This document shows, piece after piece, positions 1 through 8,717 of a stretch of 64,000 nucleotides of DNA. Position numbers and translations under genes: made by a program. Origin of the DNA: Pseudomonas sp. ISL-84 (lineage in GTDB: Bacteria; Bacillota; Bacilli; Bacillales; Cytobacillaceae). Under the pieces are notes generated by a model. It was not told where the DNA came from and made no database searches. It was given only the letters and a program-made list of their open reading frames with translations. The stretch's first letter is position 1. Every line of letters starts with the position of its first letter. The stretch is taken from NCBI GenBank assembly GCA_018613035.1, contig JAGGRA010000030.1, positions 21,775 to 85,774 of the forward strand. Reading direction: 5' to 3'.

Positions 1-1276
1 AATACCCGAGTATTCCAAAAACTAATGCAACCCATACATTAAAGTTATTATACGTTAAACTAAATGCGCCAACGACACAAATAAATGTAATAATAGGCCC
101 AAGATACCATTGTCCAAAGTAGATTAATTTTACAAACAGCGGTATTAAGAAAATATTTGCTAAGAGCAGCAATATATTGGCTACGAATAATCCAATAATG
201 ATTGTCCAAACTACATCAGAGGAAGTATCAAAAATTCGAGGCCCGGGCTGTAATCCGAAAATGATTAAAGCCCCTATCAAAACAGCCGTGGCGCCACCGC
301 CTGGAATTCCCAAAGCGAGCATTGGAATCAGAGCCCCTCCTACGGATGCATTGTTTGCTGCCTCCGGTGCTGCTACACCTTGAATTTTTCCCTTTCCGAA
401 TTCCTCCGGCTCTTTCGATATATTTTTCTCTAAAGAGTAAGAAAGGAATGTGGCCATAGTTCCACCCGCACCCGGAAGCATTCCGATGAAGGCTCCTAAC
501 CCGGTTCCTCTTAAAATGGAACCCGTGGTACCTTTAATATCCTTCCATTTAGGAAATAAATTTTTAAGCTCCACACTTTCCTTCTTTAAATTTAGCTTAA
601 AGCTAGTTTCCACATTATAAAGGACTTCCCCAATACCATAAAGCCCGATAATAACCGCTACAAAGTCAACACCTTCAAGTAAGTGATCAGTAAAAGTATA
701 GCGGCCAAATCCTGAGATAAAGTCCATCCCGATCATCGCAACCATAAATCCCATTAGAACCATCATAATCGATTTTAAGTAATTTTTATCAGAAAGACTG
801 GCAATAGTAGCAAAACCAAAAATCATCATGGCAAAGTATTCAGGTGCAGAAAAACTTAATGCCCATTGTGCGACAAAAGGGGCTGCCACTGCAAGAATGA
901 TTAGGGAGATTAATCCTCCAATGAAGGAACTTATAGCTGAAATCCCCATAGCGATTCCGCCTTGTCCCTTTTTCATCATTGGATATCCATCCCAAGCAGT
1001 TACAATTGCCGGAGCATCGCCAGGTGTATTAATTAATATAGACGTAATACGTCCCCCATACATCGTTCCTAAATAAATGCTGCACAAAAATACTAATGCA
1101 GCAGATGGAGGCAGATTAAGAGTGACTGGCAATAAAAGGGCCACACCAGCAGAAGGACCAAGGCCCGGCAAAGCACCTACCAGTGTCCCAATCACGCTGC
1201 CTAATAAAACAAGAAGTAAAATTTGAATATTGAAAACCAGGTCTATTCCCATTGCAATATTGCTTAGAAGATCCAT
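1..1276 (-). CDS. Tripartite tricarboxylate transporter large permease (TctA family), 3' end beyond window
   Basis: Large membrane permease of a tripartite tricarboxylate transporter, which takes up a carboxylate delivered by a periplasmic-type binding protein using the ion gradient. Translating the minus strand from the ATG at 1276 gives a protein that starts MDLLSNIAMGIDLVF and runs open to the window edge, about 425 residues of the usual ~500. It has many hydrophobic segments and the family's glycine-rich stretches, for example GALPGLGPSAGVALLLP near residue 35, INTPGDAPAIVTAWDGYPM near 85 and FIGMLPGAGGTMATFLSY near 270. A GAGGTG ribosome binding site sits 7 bases before the ATG. It is the last visible gene of the operon, after TctB. 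Family call is firm; the substrate is not visible. Confidence 0.93.
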   Translation of the reverse strand, partial: MDLLSNIAMGIDLVFNIQILLLVLLGSVIGTLVGALPGLGPSAGVALLLPVTLNLPPSAALVFLCSIYLGTMYGGRITSILINTPGDAPAIVTAWDGYPMMKKGQGGIAMGISAISSFIGGLISLIILAVAAPFVAQWALSFSAPEYFAMMIFGFATIASLSDKNYLKSIMMVLMGFMVAMIGMDFISGFGRYTFTDHLLEGVDFVAVIIGLYGIGEVLYNVETSFKLNLKKESVELKNLFPKWKDIKGTTGSILRGTGLGAFIGMLPGAGGTMATFLSYSLEKNISKEPEEFGKGKIQGVAAPEAANNASVGGALIPMLALGIPGGGATAVLIGALIIFGLQPGPRIFDTSSDVVWTIIIGLFVANILLLLANIFLIPLFVKLIYFGQWYLGPIITFICVVGAFSLTYNNFNVWVALVFGILGY

Positions 1277-1292
1277 AGTCTAACACCTCACT

Positions 1293-1742
1293 TTATAAAA
1301 AGAGTAATCCAGAAGGAGTTGGCACCTTCAGCCAAACTTTAAAAATCAGAAATAATATAACCATTGTCCCTATAGAAACACTAACACTTCTTTTCCAATT
1401 ATATTTCTCCATAAATTTGTAAACTAAGAGAGAAAACAAAGCAAAAGAAACCATCATACCCAAAATATCAATTAGAACAATTCCCGCTATGAATAAAGCA
1501 ATATAAGCTAAAAAGAACTTCTTTCCCTTTGAGTCTGAAAAAAATTTCTCCGGAAAATTCTTTTTAAGCAGTGTAAATAGAAATATGGTTGAAATGACAA
1601 TCATGATTCCTGTTACCCACACAGGGAAAAAGCCGGGGCCTGGCCCAAACTGAGTTTGATAAGGATATGTCAGTCCAAGGATAAACATCAAAATTGATAT
1701 ACCCAATAAAAAGATGCCAAAGGTAATTTCCGCTATCTTCAA
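1293..1742 (-). CDS. Tripartite tricarboxylate transporter small permease (TctB family)
   Basis: Small membrane subunit that pairs with TctA. The 149-residue length and four predicted hydrophobic segments (about residues 5-25, 37-58, 75-100 and 118-140) fit the TctB family. The glycine-rich GPGPGFFPVW motif after the first segment is typical. The start is a TTG with AGGTGGG upstream. The gene lies between the CitE-like lyase and TctA with gaps of about 20 bases, so it is probably cotranscribed with them. Confidence 0.9.
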   Translation of the reverse strand: MKIAEITFGIFLLGISILMFILGLTYPYQTQFGPGPGFFPVWVTGIMIVISTIFLFTLLKKNFPEKFFSDSKGKKFFLAYIALFIAGIVLIDILGMMVSFALFSLLVYKFMEKYNWKRSVSVSIGTMVILFLIFKVWLKVPTPSGLLFL

Positions 1743-1763
1743 AAGGATCCCACCTTATACTAT

Positions 1764-2681
1764 TTAAGTTAAATTCAGCTTCTGTTCTTTGATCCTGATT
1801 CTCTCAGCCTTTTCCAGGATACTATACGCTCTTTTTGCAACCGGAATATCGATCATCTTTCCATTTAAGGCAACCGCGCCATCCCCCTGGCTTTTTGCTT
1901 TCTCAAAGATGTCTGCAACCCTTTTCGCATAATCAATTTGTTCACTTGTAGGTGAGAATGCTTTATTCATAACCGCTACTTGTGCAGGATGAATGCAGCT
2001 GGCGCCCACATGTCCAAGCTGATAGGATTTTCTTGCGACCTTATATAGATTTTCCAAATCATTAAATCCGGCCATGGATCCTACAATACCCAGCGGCTGT
2101 ATTCCTGCAGCTTTTGCAGCAATCATCGCTTGCATTTTAGGTACTAATAATTCATCTCCTGCATCACTAGGTTCAATCCCCAGATCCAAGGTAAAATCTT
2201 CAGTTCCAAGATTCATAGCAACGATTCTGGAGCTTGCCCTGGTTATTTCTTTAATGTTCATGAATCCTTTAGCTGTTTCTATTAAGATAGTAAAATGTAT
2301 ACTTCCACTAGTGATATTTCTTTTTACCTCCAGCTCCTGAACGATGTCTTCCAATCTTTGTACGGTTAGAGCATCTTCTACCTTTGGAATAACAATTCCG
2401 TTTAATCCAGGTAGAATCGCTGCTTCCAAATCTAATTGTGACATTTCAAGCCCGTCATTGATTCTTACTAAAACCTCAACATTCCCAGTATTTAAAAACC
2501 CGATGCTTTCCTTTAAGTATTGTCTTGCTTCTTGTTTTTCTTGAGGCGCTACCCCATCCTCAAGGTCAAGCTGGATGGCATCTGCACCTCTATCTAAAGC
2601 TTTTTCTATAAACTTTTGCTTATTAGCAGGCATGATTAATGTTGACCTTCGCAAGAAACTGCTTTTCTTTGTATCTATCAT
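1764..2681 (-). CDS. CitE/HpcH-HpaI family CoA-ester lyase
   Basis: A 305-residue TIM-barrel lyase of the citrate lyase beta / malyl-CoA / citramalyl-CoA lyase family, which cleaves a hydroxyacyl-CoA into acetyl-CoA and an oxoacid. Visible family motifs are LDLEDGV (about 38-44) for metal and substrate binding, VRIND near 73, PKVEDA near 100, ILIETAKG near 129 and GTEDFTLDLG near 158. An ATG with GAGGAGG five bases upstream fixes the start. No CitD or CitF genes are adjacent, so this is not a classical citrate lyase. The neighbouring acyl-CoA synthetase could make its CoA ester and the TctABC genes could import the acid. The exact substrate (malyl-CoA, citramalyl-CoA or other) cannot be read from sequence. 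Confidence 0.88.
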   Translation of the reverse strand: MIDTKKSSFLRRSTLIMPANKQKFIEKALDRGADAIQLDLEDGVAPQEKQEARQYLKESIGFLNTGNVEVLVRINDGLEMSQLDLEAAILPGLNGIVIPKVEDALTVQRLEDIVQELEVKRNITSGSIHFTILIETAKGFMNIKEITRASSRIVAMNLGTEDFTLDLGIEPSDAGDELLVPKMQAMIAAKAAGIQPLGIVGSMAGFNDLENLYKVARKSYQLGHVGASCIHPAQVAVMNKAFSPTSEQIDYAKRVADIFEKAKSQGDGAVALNGKMIDIPVAKRAYSILEKAERIRIKEQKLNLT

Positions 2682-2746
2682 AAAAACCTCCTCAATACAG
2701 GCAAGTTCCCCTAAACATTAGGGGAAACCTGCCAGCAAACTATTTA

Positions 2747-3787
2747 TTACTGAATTACACCTAGTTCTTTTAAATTTTTCTCATACATTACATTCATTTC
2801 GGTTAAGTAGCTTTCAAATTCATCTGCCCCCTGGTAACCGCTCTCAACCATGTATTTATCCAAGTACTCAGCTTCCCATTGAGGATTTTCACTTAATTCT
2901 TTCAGTTTACTTTCAAACCATTTCACTGCTTCTTCAGGCATTTCAGGCGGTCCGTAAATTCCTCTGTATAACATCCACTCAATATCGTATCCCAGCTCTT
3001 TGAATGTCGGCACATCAGGAAGCTGTTCCAGTCTCTCCGAAGAACTGACTGCAACAGGAATCATATCACCGTTATTTACGTACTCAATAGCAGAGCCAAT
3101 ATTATTTGCCATGACATCTATATGGCCGCCCAGCAAAGCGGTTACAACCTCGCCGTCCCCTTCAAATGGCACATATTCAACCTCTGTGCCTAACGCTTTG
3201 TTCATCTGTATTGCCAGCATATGTTCACCACTGCCTACTGAAGTTCCTCCAAAGGTAGGATCTTTCGTTTCAATAAAAGTTTTTAAATCCTCAAAATTTT
3301 TAATTCCGCTCTTTGCATTTACCAAGACAACATATGGATCCAGGCCCAATCTGGCAATCGGTGTAAAATCCTTATAAGAATACTGGATATTCCCTTGTAA
3401 TGGTGTAGTTAAGAAAGATGAAGTAACAGTCATAATGTAATTTTCTTCTCCCTTTTTACTGGCAGAATAGGCCATTCCAACAGCACCACTTCCGCCTGGC
3501 TTATTAACGACGGTAATTGGATTTTCAATAATTCCTTCACCATTCATAACCTTTACCATTGCCCTTAGCATGGTATCATGCCCACCGCCTGGAGAATAAC
3601 TGGAGATAAACTCAAGACTTCCTTCAGGTGACCATTCCTTGCTTTCTTGAGAAGCATTCGAGGAATTATTATCTGCCGATGCATTTTGATCAGAACTGCT
3701 TCCTTTCGTATTACTTGTTTGATTTGAGCATGCAGCCACTAAAGCAATAATCATGAAACAAATGAAAACATTGACTATTTTCTTCAT
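2747..3787 (-). CDS. Tripartite tricarboxylate transporter substrate-binding lipoprotein (TctC/Bug family)
   Basis: Extracytoplasmic solute-binding protein of the TctABC system. The N-terminus is a lipoprotein signal with a hydrophobic stretch and a VAAC lipobox, so the mature protein is probably lipidated at Cys about 20 and linked through a Ser/Asn-rich spacer. The Bug-fold hallmarks follow: SSYSPGGGHDTMLRAM near residue 60, VVNKPGGSGAVGM near 95, and GGHIDVMANN near 220. Two ATGs are adjacent; GGAGG lies 7 bases before the second, at 3787, and only 4 before the first, at 3790. It sits between the acyl-CoA synthetase and the lyase in the same operon. Confidence 0.92.
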   Translation of the reverse strand: MKKIVNVFICFMIIALVAACSNQTSNTKGSSSDQNASADNNSSNASQESKEWSPEGSLEFISSYSPGGGHDTMLRAMVKVMNGEGIIENPITVVNKPGGSGAVGMAYSASKKGEENYIMTVTSSFLTTPLQGNIQYSYKDFTPIARLGLDPYVVLVNAKSGIKNFEDLKTFIETKDPTFGGTSVGSGEHMLAIQMNKALGTEVEYVPFEGDGEVVTALLGGHIDVMANNIGSAIEYVNNGDMIPVAVSSSERLEQLPDVPTFKELGYDIEWMLYRGIYGPPEMPEEAVKWFESKLKELSENPQWEAEYLDKYMVESGYQGADEFESYLTEMNVMYEKNLKELGVIQ

Positions 3788-3826
3788 CATATTTCCTCCC
3801 TAGAAATAATTATTAATCCGCAGACG

Positions 3827-5926
3827 TTAATTTGCGGTTAGTTCCAATTTTCTTAAGGTTACAATTCCATCTAAGGCGACAACTCCTTTGCCTGTTGGCA
3901 AAAGCCTTAACGGATTAATCTCCACACTTTCAATTTCAGCTGATTGGCCAAGTAAAGACAGCCTTTCAAGTGTATCTATTAATGCTTCCATATCATAGGA
4001 TGGCTGGTTTCTGTAACCTTGAATTAGTTCAACTAATCCAGGAATTTGATAAATCATTTCTTTGATATCAAAGCGGTTAATGGGCAGCACTCTCCAAGCC
4101 ACTTGTTTGAAAAGCTCTGCTGTTATTCCTCCGAGGCCAAACATTAAAACAGGGCCAAATTGCGGATCTTTATTGATCCCAACAATCAGTTCCAATCCAT
4201 CTTCACACATTTCCTCGACCATAATATCCTGTATGTCAGGGTAGCTATTTTTTAACTTCTGCAAAAATCCAAGAGACTCTTCAAATTTATCTATTGAATC
4301 AATATTAAGAACGACTCCGCCTACTTCACTTTTGTGAGTTATCTTGTTCGAAACCAGTTTCATGACATATTTATGGTGAAGGAAATCCAATTTTAAATTC
4401 TTAACATCTTGATTTGCTTCCAGCAAAACTTGATGAGGGACAGGAATTCCAAAGGAGCTAAAAATTGATTTTGCTTGAACTTCATTTAAGGTACTTTCTC
4501 TAAATTCGTTGATTTTTATGGGAATCTCAGATGGGATTTTAATATCGTTAGACATGTGAGTGTTTTGTACGTTCTTGCCCCAATTGATGATAGCTGCAAG
4601 GATTTTACTTGCTTTTTCAGGGAGTAAAAAAATGGGGATTGAGGAGTTTTTTAATATATTTAAACTTTCATCATATATACTTCCAGTCCAGACAACAAAT
4701 AAAGGTTTTTCGAGAGTTTGATCAATTTCTATGATTCTATTGACAGTCTCTTCATCTCCATGTGTGGCAAAGACATAGCCATCTATATCTTCATGCTTCT
4801 CTACAATTTCAATTATTTTTTTTAGATTGCCACTTCTTAACTGACCTGTTAAATCAAGCGGATTTTGTGGAGAGCCAAATCCTTTTAAGTATTGATTTAT
4901 TGATTGCTGTGCAGCCTCTGATAAAACAGGAACAGAAAAGCCAAATTTCCCAAGCTTATCCCCCATTGTTCCTCCAATTCCGCCAGAGTGTGAGACAACA
5001 GCCATTTTTTTATTTAGTAATCTTTTTTTATTTTGAAGAACTTTTACACAATCGATTAATTCATCGTAATCATTTACTCTAATTAATGCTTTTTGTTCCA
5101 CAATGGCATTAAAAATATCGTCATCGCCCGTCATGGAGGCTGTATGATTAGCCGCTGCTCTTTGTCCTACTTCAGACTCGCCAATTTTAAAAACAACGAT
5201 TGGCTTTTTAAGCTCCTTCGCTCTTTCAGCTATACGTAAAAACTCTTTTCCATCCTTCAGTCCTTCTATCAGAACCGCGATTACATCGATCTCTTCATCC
5301 TCCAGCATATACTTAATAAAATGACATAGGTTTAAGTCGGCTTCGTTCCCGGTTGTGACTATGTACTTAAAACCAACACCCTTATCCCTTGCCTGTGTCA
5401 GCAGCGGGCCAAATCCGGTTGCACCACTGTGGGAAATTAACCCCGCCCTTCCTTCCTTTATGGTATTGGTACCTAACGTTGACAAGGAGCACGCCCACAT
5501 ATTGTTTACTACATTTGCAATGCCAAGACAATTAGGACCTACAATACGCATCCCGCTTCTTTTAGCTATTTCATTTAATTTCTCTTCTCTTTCTGAACCT
5601 AGTACCTTATCATGTTCACTAAAACCGGCTGAAATAATTAGTATCGAAGAAACTTTCTTCTTTTCACACTCCTCAACAATCTGCACGACGAAATCTGCAT
5701 GAACAATGATTATGGCGAGATCGATATGGTTATTAATGCTTGAAATAGATGGAAAGCAATCGACCCCAAACACCTTTTCATATTTAGGATTTACAGGGAA
5801 TACCCTTCCGGAATATTGATTATTAATCAGGTTTTTTATCAGTCTTCCACTATATCCACTCTTCTCATTAGCACCAACAACAGCAATAGATTGGGCATTC
5901 AATAATGAATCAATTGAATTAAACAA
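3827..5926 (-). CDS. Acyl-CoA synthetase (NDP-forming), fused alpha-beta type
   Basis: NDP-forming acyl-CoA ligase related to ADP-forming acetyl-CoA synthetase: acid + CoA + NTP gives acyl-CoA + NDP + Pi. The first half carries the CoA-binding Rossmann domain (SIAVVGANEKSGYSG near the N-terminus), the ligase domain with VGPNCLGI, and ANHTASMTGDD containing the histidine expected to be phosphorylated. The second half is an ATP-grasp domain (KSEVGGVV, GPVLMFGLGGITAELF). The frame is open to an ATG at 5992, but that codon has no ribosome site. A TTG at 5926 has AAAGGAG nine bases upstream and puts the start right before the CoA domain, as usual for the family, giving 699 residues. It probably activates the acid imported by the downstream TctABC for the CitE-like lyase. 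Confidence 0.88.
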   Translation of the reverse strand: MFNSIDSLLNAQSIAVVGANEKSGYSGRLIKNLINNQYSGRVFPVNPKYEKVFGVDCFPSISSINNHIDLAIIIVHADFVVQIVEECEKKKVSSILIISAGFSEHDKVLGSEREEKLNEIAKRSGMRIVGPNCLGIANVVNNMWACSLSTLGTNTIKEGRAGLISHSGATGFGPLLTQARDKGVGFKYIVTTGNEADLNLCHFIKYMLEDEEIDVIAVLIEGLKDGKEFLRIAERAKELKKPIVVFKIGESEVGQRAAANHTASMTGDDDIFNAIVEQKALIRVNDYDELIDCVKVLQNKKRLLNKKMAVVSHSGGIGGTMGDKLGKFGFSVPVLSEAAQQSINQYLKGFGSPQNPLDLTGQLRSGNLKKIIEIVEKHEDIDGYVFATHGDEETVNRIIEIDQTLEKPLFVVWTGSIYDESLNILKNSSIPIFLLPEKASKILAAIINWGKNVQNTHMSNDIKIPSEIPIKINEFRESTLNEVQAKSIFSSFGIPVPHQVLLEANQDVKNLKLDFLHHKYVMKLVSNKITHKSEVGGVVLNIDSIDKFEESLGFLQKLKNSYPDIQDIMVEEMCEDGLELIVGINKDPQFGPVLMFGLGGITAELFKQVAWRVLPINRFDIKEMIYQIPGLVELIQGYRNQPSYDMEALIDTLERLSLLGQSAEIESVEINPLRLLPTGKGVVALDGIVTLRKLELTAN

Positions 5927-6039
5927 AAATGTTATCTCCTTTCCCGGCATATTTAACGGGTAATTGTGATCCAGTTTTAAAAGCGTTTTCATTTTTTAAT
6001 GTACAAGCAGAAAGATGATGTATTAATAAGTAACCGGAT

Positions 6040-6056
6040 AATTGGTAGGACCAACT
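6040..6056. promoter_or_regulatory. Probable GntR/FCD operator 1
   Basis: A 17-bp palindrome AATTGG-TAGGA-CCAACT, with one mismatch from perfect symmetry, lies between the divergent acyl-CoA synthetase and regulator genes. It has the form known for FadR/LldR-type GntR operators (TTGG-N5-CCAA). A near-identical site is found 126 bases away. Binding by the adjacent regulator is inferred. Confidence 0.72.
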
Positions 6057-6165
6057 ATTAAAGCGTTATCAATTTCACCCTTAATTTTGCACAATATCAA
6101 AAGAATGGAGAGCATAAAACTTACCCTATTCACCAGCTCCTTTTAATGAAATTATTCAATTGGAT

Positions 6166-6182
6166 AATTGGATAGACCAATT
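6166..6182. promoter_or_regulatory. Probable GntR/FCD operator 2
   Basis: A perfectly symmetric 17-bp site AATTGG-ATAGA-CCAATT, sharing the half-sites and spacing of the site at 6040. The 126-base centre-to-centre spacing is about 12 helical turns, which would allow two bound dimers on the same DNA face. The rest of the 390-base divergent region is AT-rich; no confident -35/-10 pair was assigned. Confidence 0.75.
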
Positions 6183-6316
6183 TAATTGAAATTTTTACTA
6201 TTTATGGGTAAAATCATAGCATGGGATATTTTTCAGGTCAATACATGTATTCTAAATTATCAAAATATTTTATATTTTCAAGTTGCTTTTCACAATAAAA
6301 ATATGATTTGGGTGTG

Positions 6317-7018
6317 ATGTCATTGTCTTTTAATCGGGTTCAATATAACAGATTATACGAACAGGTTTTAGAACAAATTGAAAATCAAATCGAATCAGGT
6401 GATTTAAAGCTCGGTGACCGGCTGCCAACTGAAAGAGAATTATCTAATAAAATAGGTGTTAGCAGAGGTACTTTAAGAGAGGCATTTCGGATTCTTGAGG
6501 AACAAGGAATAATTGAAACGAAACCAGGCGGGGGCAGATACTTAAGGAACATCCAAACGAATGCGTATACGAAAATGAATAATTCCATCATTTCGGAACT
6601 GCAGAAAGCTGCAATCATTGACCTCTTGGAAATTCGAGAAATACTAGAGCTCAAAATGGTTGAACTTGCCTGCGAACGAATAACAAAAGAAGAAATTGAT
6701 CAATTAGAAAAGGGACTAAATGAAAATCAAGAAAATCGGTCATTGGATTATGATTTTCATATTGAGCTTGCACGGGCATCTAAAAACATCGTGATTGTTA
6801 ACTTTATGAAGCTAAATATCAATATCATTAAAGAAGCCAGGAAAATGAGTTTCAATAATACAACGAATTTTACATCAGCTATACAAGAACATCGTGAGAT
6901 ATTAGATGCTGTCAAAAACGGGGATAAAAACCTTGCTAAAGAAAAGTTATTAATGCATCTTTCCAAAATAAGAGTGAGAATGAATCAGGAAGAAGTTAAT
7001 CTGCCACAGGAATTTTAG
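6317..7018 (+). CDS. GntR family (FadR/FCD subfamily) transcriptional regulator
   Basis: A repressor or activator with an N-terminal winged-helix DNA-binding domain (about residues 8-75, containing LKLGDRLPTERELS and GVSRGTLREAFRILEEQGII) and a C-terminal all-helical FCD ligand-binding domain (about 90-220: DLLEIREILELKMVELA, DYDFHIELARASKN, EHREILDAVKNGD). These are the standard FCD landmarks, including Asp and His residues that hold a metal in this family. Possible starts are the ATG at 6317 and a TTG at 6308; neither has a strong ribosome site. Divergent orientation and the paired palindromes indicate that it controls the organic-acid operon, probably induced by its substrate. Confidence 0.9.
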   Translation: MSLSFNRVQYNRLYEQVLEQIENQIESGDLKLGDRLPTERELSNKIGVSRGTLREAFRILEEQGIIETKPGGGRYLRNIQTNAYTKMNNSIISELQKAAIIDLLEIREILELKMVELACERITKEEIDQLEKGLNENQENRSLDYDFHIELARASKNIVIVNFMKLNINIIKEARKMSFNNTTNFTSAIQEHREILDAVKNGDKNLAKEKLLMHLSKIRVRMNQEEVNLPQEF

Positions 7019-7048
7019 GAATTATTCTATAAATAATCTACCTGATAT

Positions 7049-7168
7049 TGGGGACAGAGTGGGACAGAGGGACAGGTTCACTGTCCCAGTCCTACCTCAA
7101 ATCTTAATGGGACAAGGGACCTGTCCCCGTGTCCTCTTGATGGGACAAGGGACCTGTCCCCGTGTCCC
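7049..7168. repeat. GGGACA/TGTCCC palindromic repeat cluster
   Basis: The gap between the GntR gene and the next gene holds several copies of a GGGACA...TGTCCC inverted motif. Two nearly identical 28-base copies start at 7107 and 7140, each reading GGGACAAGGGACCTGTCCCC then GTGTCC, spaced 33 bases apart. A looser copy occupies 7049-7092. Short palindromes of this kind are dispersed in many Bacillaceae genomes and are reminiscent of REP sequences. A related shorter form (GGGGACAGTCCCC) occurs near 20018. Confidence 0.75.
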
Positions 7169-7278
7169 ACCCAACCACGATTCTATATTTTAAGTACATG
7201 ATATCAGAAAGTGCTATAAAGGGAAGGATTTACTTATTACTAAACCTTTTAAACTCCCTAGAAATGATAAAATAGATT

Positions 7279-8139
7279 CTAGATTTTAGAAAAGCACCAC
7301 TCGATCGATTCGATAAGTAACTTCTCCCTTATAGAGGCTTTATTGGCTTTTCCTAAACATCTATTTGTATTGTAAAACCAGCTAGGGTGATAGAGATGAA
7401 TATTTTTTATTGTTGTTGTTTGTCCATTCGGGTATTTGTAATCAAAGTCATAAACCTTTCCATGTTCTTTTATGGAAGTCCTGCAGAATTGCTGATAGTA
7501 TTCTAAGTCGTATTCATATAATAAGGTTCTTAATGCTGGACCTTGTTTAACTAGTCTGCCTGGCCCTTTCATTTCAACTAATGTATTTAGTGCTTTATTT
7601 GCCCAGTTCCCAAAAGAAACGATTAGTTTTAAATTAGTTAAACGATCTAATTCCTGTTTTAGAATAGTATCACTACAAAGCTCTGTGCAGCTAAAGCCGT
7701 TCATATTCCTGTAATCTTCAATTTCCTTTTTATCTCCTCTGCATTTCACTGCATCTGTTATATAGATTTCTTTCATTATGTCAGTACCAAGACGATTTGG
7801 ATAATTTCCTATGTATCCTTTATGATGCAAAGTTTTACATAGCTCTCTAAAGATTAGATAATAATTGCTAGGCCAAGGGTCAAAATTCTTTCTATGTTCC
7901 AAAGTAACCTGCTCAGGTGTCATTCTATTTAATTCTTCTAATTTTTCTTCAGTATCTATTTCGCCTCCAGGGCTTTCAAATAGAAACATTACTTTCAAGT
8001 CTTCTTTGTTTTCAGAGGTATCATAAAACACCTTTTGTTGACCATTATTTAGTTTACATTCACCACATTTAAAAACTCTCTCAGCTATCAAAGCCAGTCC
8101 CCCTGCCTTTAAAGTATTGAGTATTATTATATGGGCCAA
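7279..8139 (-). CDS. Uracil-DNA glycosylase-like protein (4Fe-4S UDG superfamily)
   Basis: A 286-residue protein with the layout of family 4/5-type uracil-DNA glycosylases: an N-terminal CGEC pair (Cys25, Cys28), FLFESPGGEID near 51 in place of the GEAPG active-site motif, ITDAVKC near 127 with a further cysteine region after it, LIVSFGNWANKAL near 180, and a late HPSW near 253 matching the HPS motif of the superfamily. Cys positions fit a 4Fe-4S cluster. The Glu-Ser-Pro-Gly variant of motif 1 makes true uracil excision uncertain; base excision on another lesion or a nuclease-associated role is possible. The start is a TTG with AAAGGGA just upstream. The gene stands alone beside the repeat cluster. 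Confidence 0.68.
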   Translation of the reverse strand: MAHIIILNTLKAGGLALIAERVFKCGECKLNNGQQKVFYDTSENKEDLKVMFLFESPGGEIDTEEKLEELNRMTPEQVTLEHRKNFDPWPSNYYLIFRELCKTLHHKGYIGNYPNRLGTDIMKEIYITDAVKCRGDKKEIEDYRNMNGFSCTELCSDTILKQELDRLTNLKLIVSFGNWANKALNTLVEMKGPGRLVKQGPALRTLLYEYDLEYYQQFCRTSIKEHGKVYDFDYKYPNGQTTTIKNIHLYHPSWFYNTNRCLGKANKASIREKLLIESIEWCFSKI

Positions 8140-8236
8140 AATTCCCTTTAGAATTTACTGACAGGATTTTTTTTAATAGCAAAATATCTGACTTCCTAGA
8201 ATATACATATTAAAAATATCAACTGGAGGAGATTTT

Positions 8237-8605
8237 GTGCCAAAGCGTTGGACTGAAAAAGAGGAAAGATACCTTCAAAAAGTAATACCTGATTACCGAA
8301 AGAGTATTCTAAAAAAGAACCTCAAAGAAGCTAAATCTACTACTTTAAAGTTGGCGAAAGAAATTCACCAAGATAACCCAGTCATTCAGAATCGTACAGT
8401 CAATGCCATTTATGAACGTCTTCCATATCTGGAGAATCTTCTTGCTGGTGTTTTTGAGAAGCGTCATTATGCTAGTAAGGATCAGAGGTTATATAACACG
8501 CTTCCTAGAGAAAGCAAATGTATAACTCCCAATCTATGTAATACTAGACATCCTTATAATGGAGCAATGAAAGAGTATCTCAAAAGAACAAAGAGAGACA
8601 CTTAA
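8237..8605 (+). CDS. Small basic protein, possible SANT/Myb-like DNA-binding protein
   Basis: I do not recognise a named family. The 122-residue product starts from GTG with GGAGGAG upstream and begins with RWTEKEERYLQKV, resembling the first helix of SANT/Myb-like domains. It is rich in Lys and Arg (the C-terminus ends YLKRTKRDT) and contains two cysteines near residues 95-101. Composition suggests nucleic-acid binding. It is divergent from the UDG-like gene, separated by about 100 bases, which leaves open a linked role. Confidence 0.6.
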   Translation: MPKRWTEKEERYLQKVIPDYRKSILKKNLKEAKSTTLKLAKEIHQDNPVIQNRTVNAIYERLPYLENLLAGVFEKRHYASKDQRLYNTLPRESKCITPNLCNTRHPYNGAMKEYLKRTKRDT

Positions 8606-8717
8606 ATGAAGAAAAGGCCTTTGCAAAGGATGATTGCGAAGGCCACGGTAATACCTAAAATAAATGTTTTTCCCCTGTCTTAAGAGGACTGAGATCCACC
8701 CAGCCCCCTTCAAAAAC

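Noticed and set aside
6023..6133. A 36-codon minus-strand ORF with AAAAGGAG upstream of its GTG, in the divergent region before the acyl-CoA synthetase
   Set aside because: It covers an operator and has no family resemblance. The ribosome-site match may be chance, so it is not listed as a gene.
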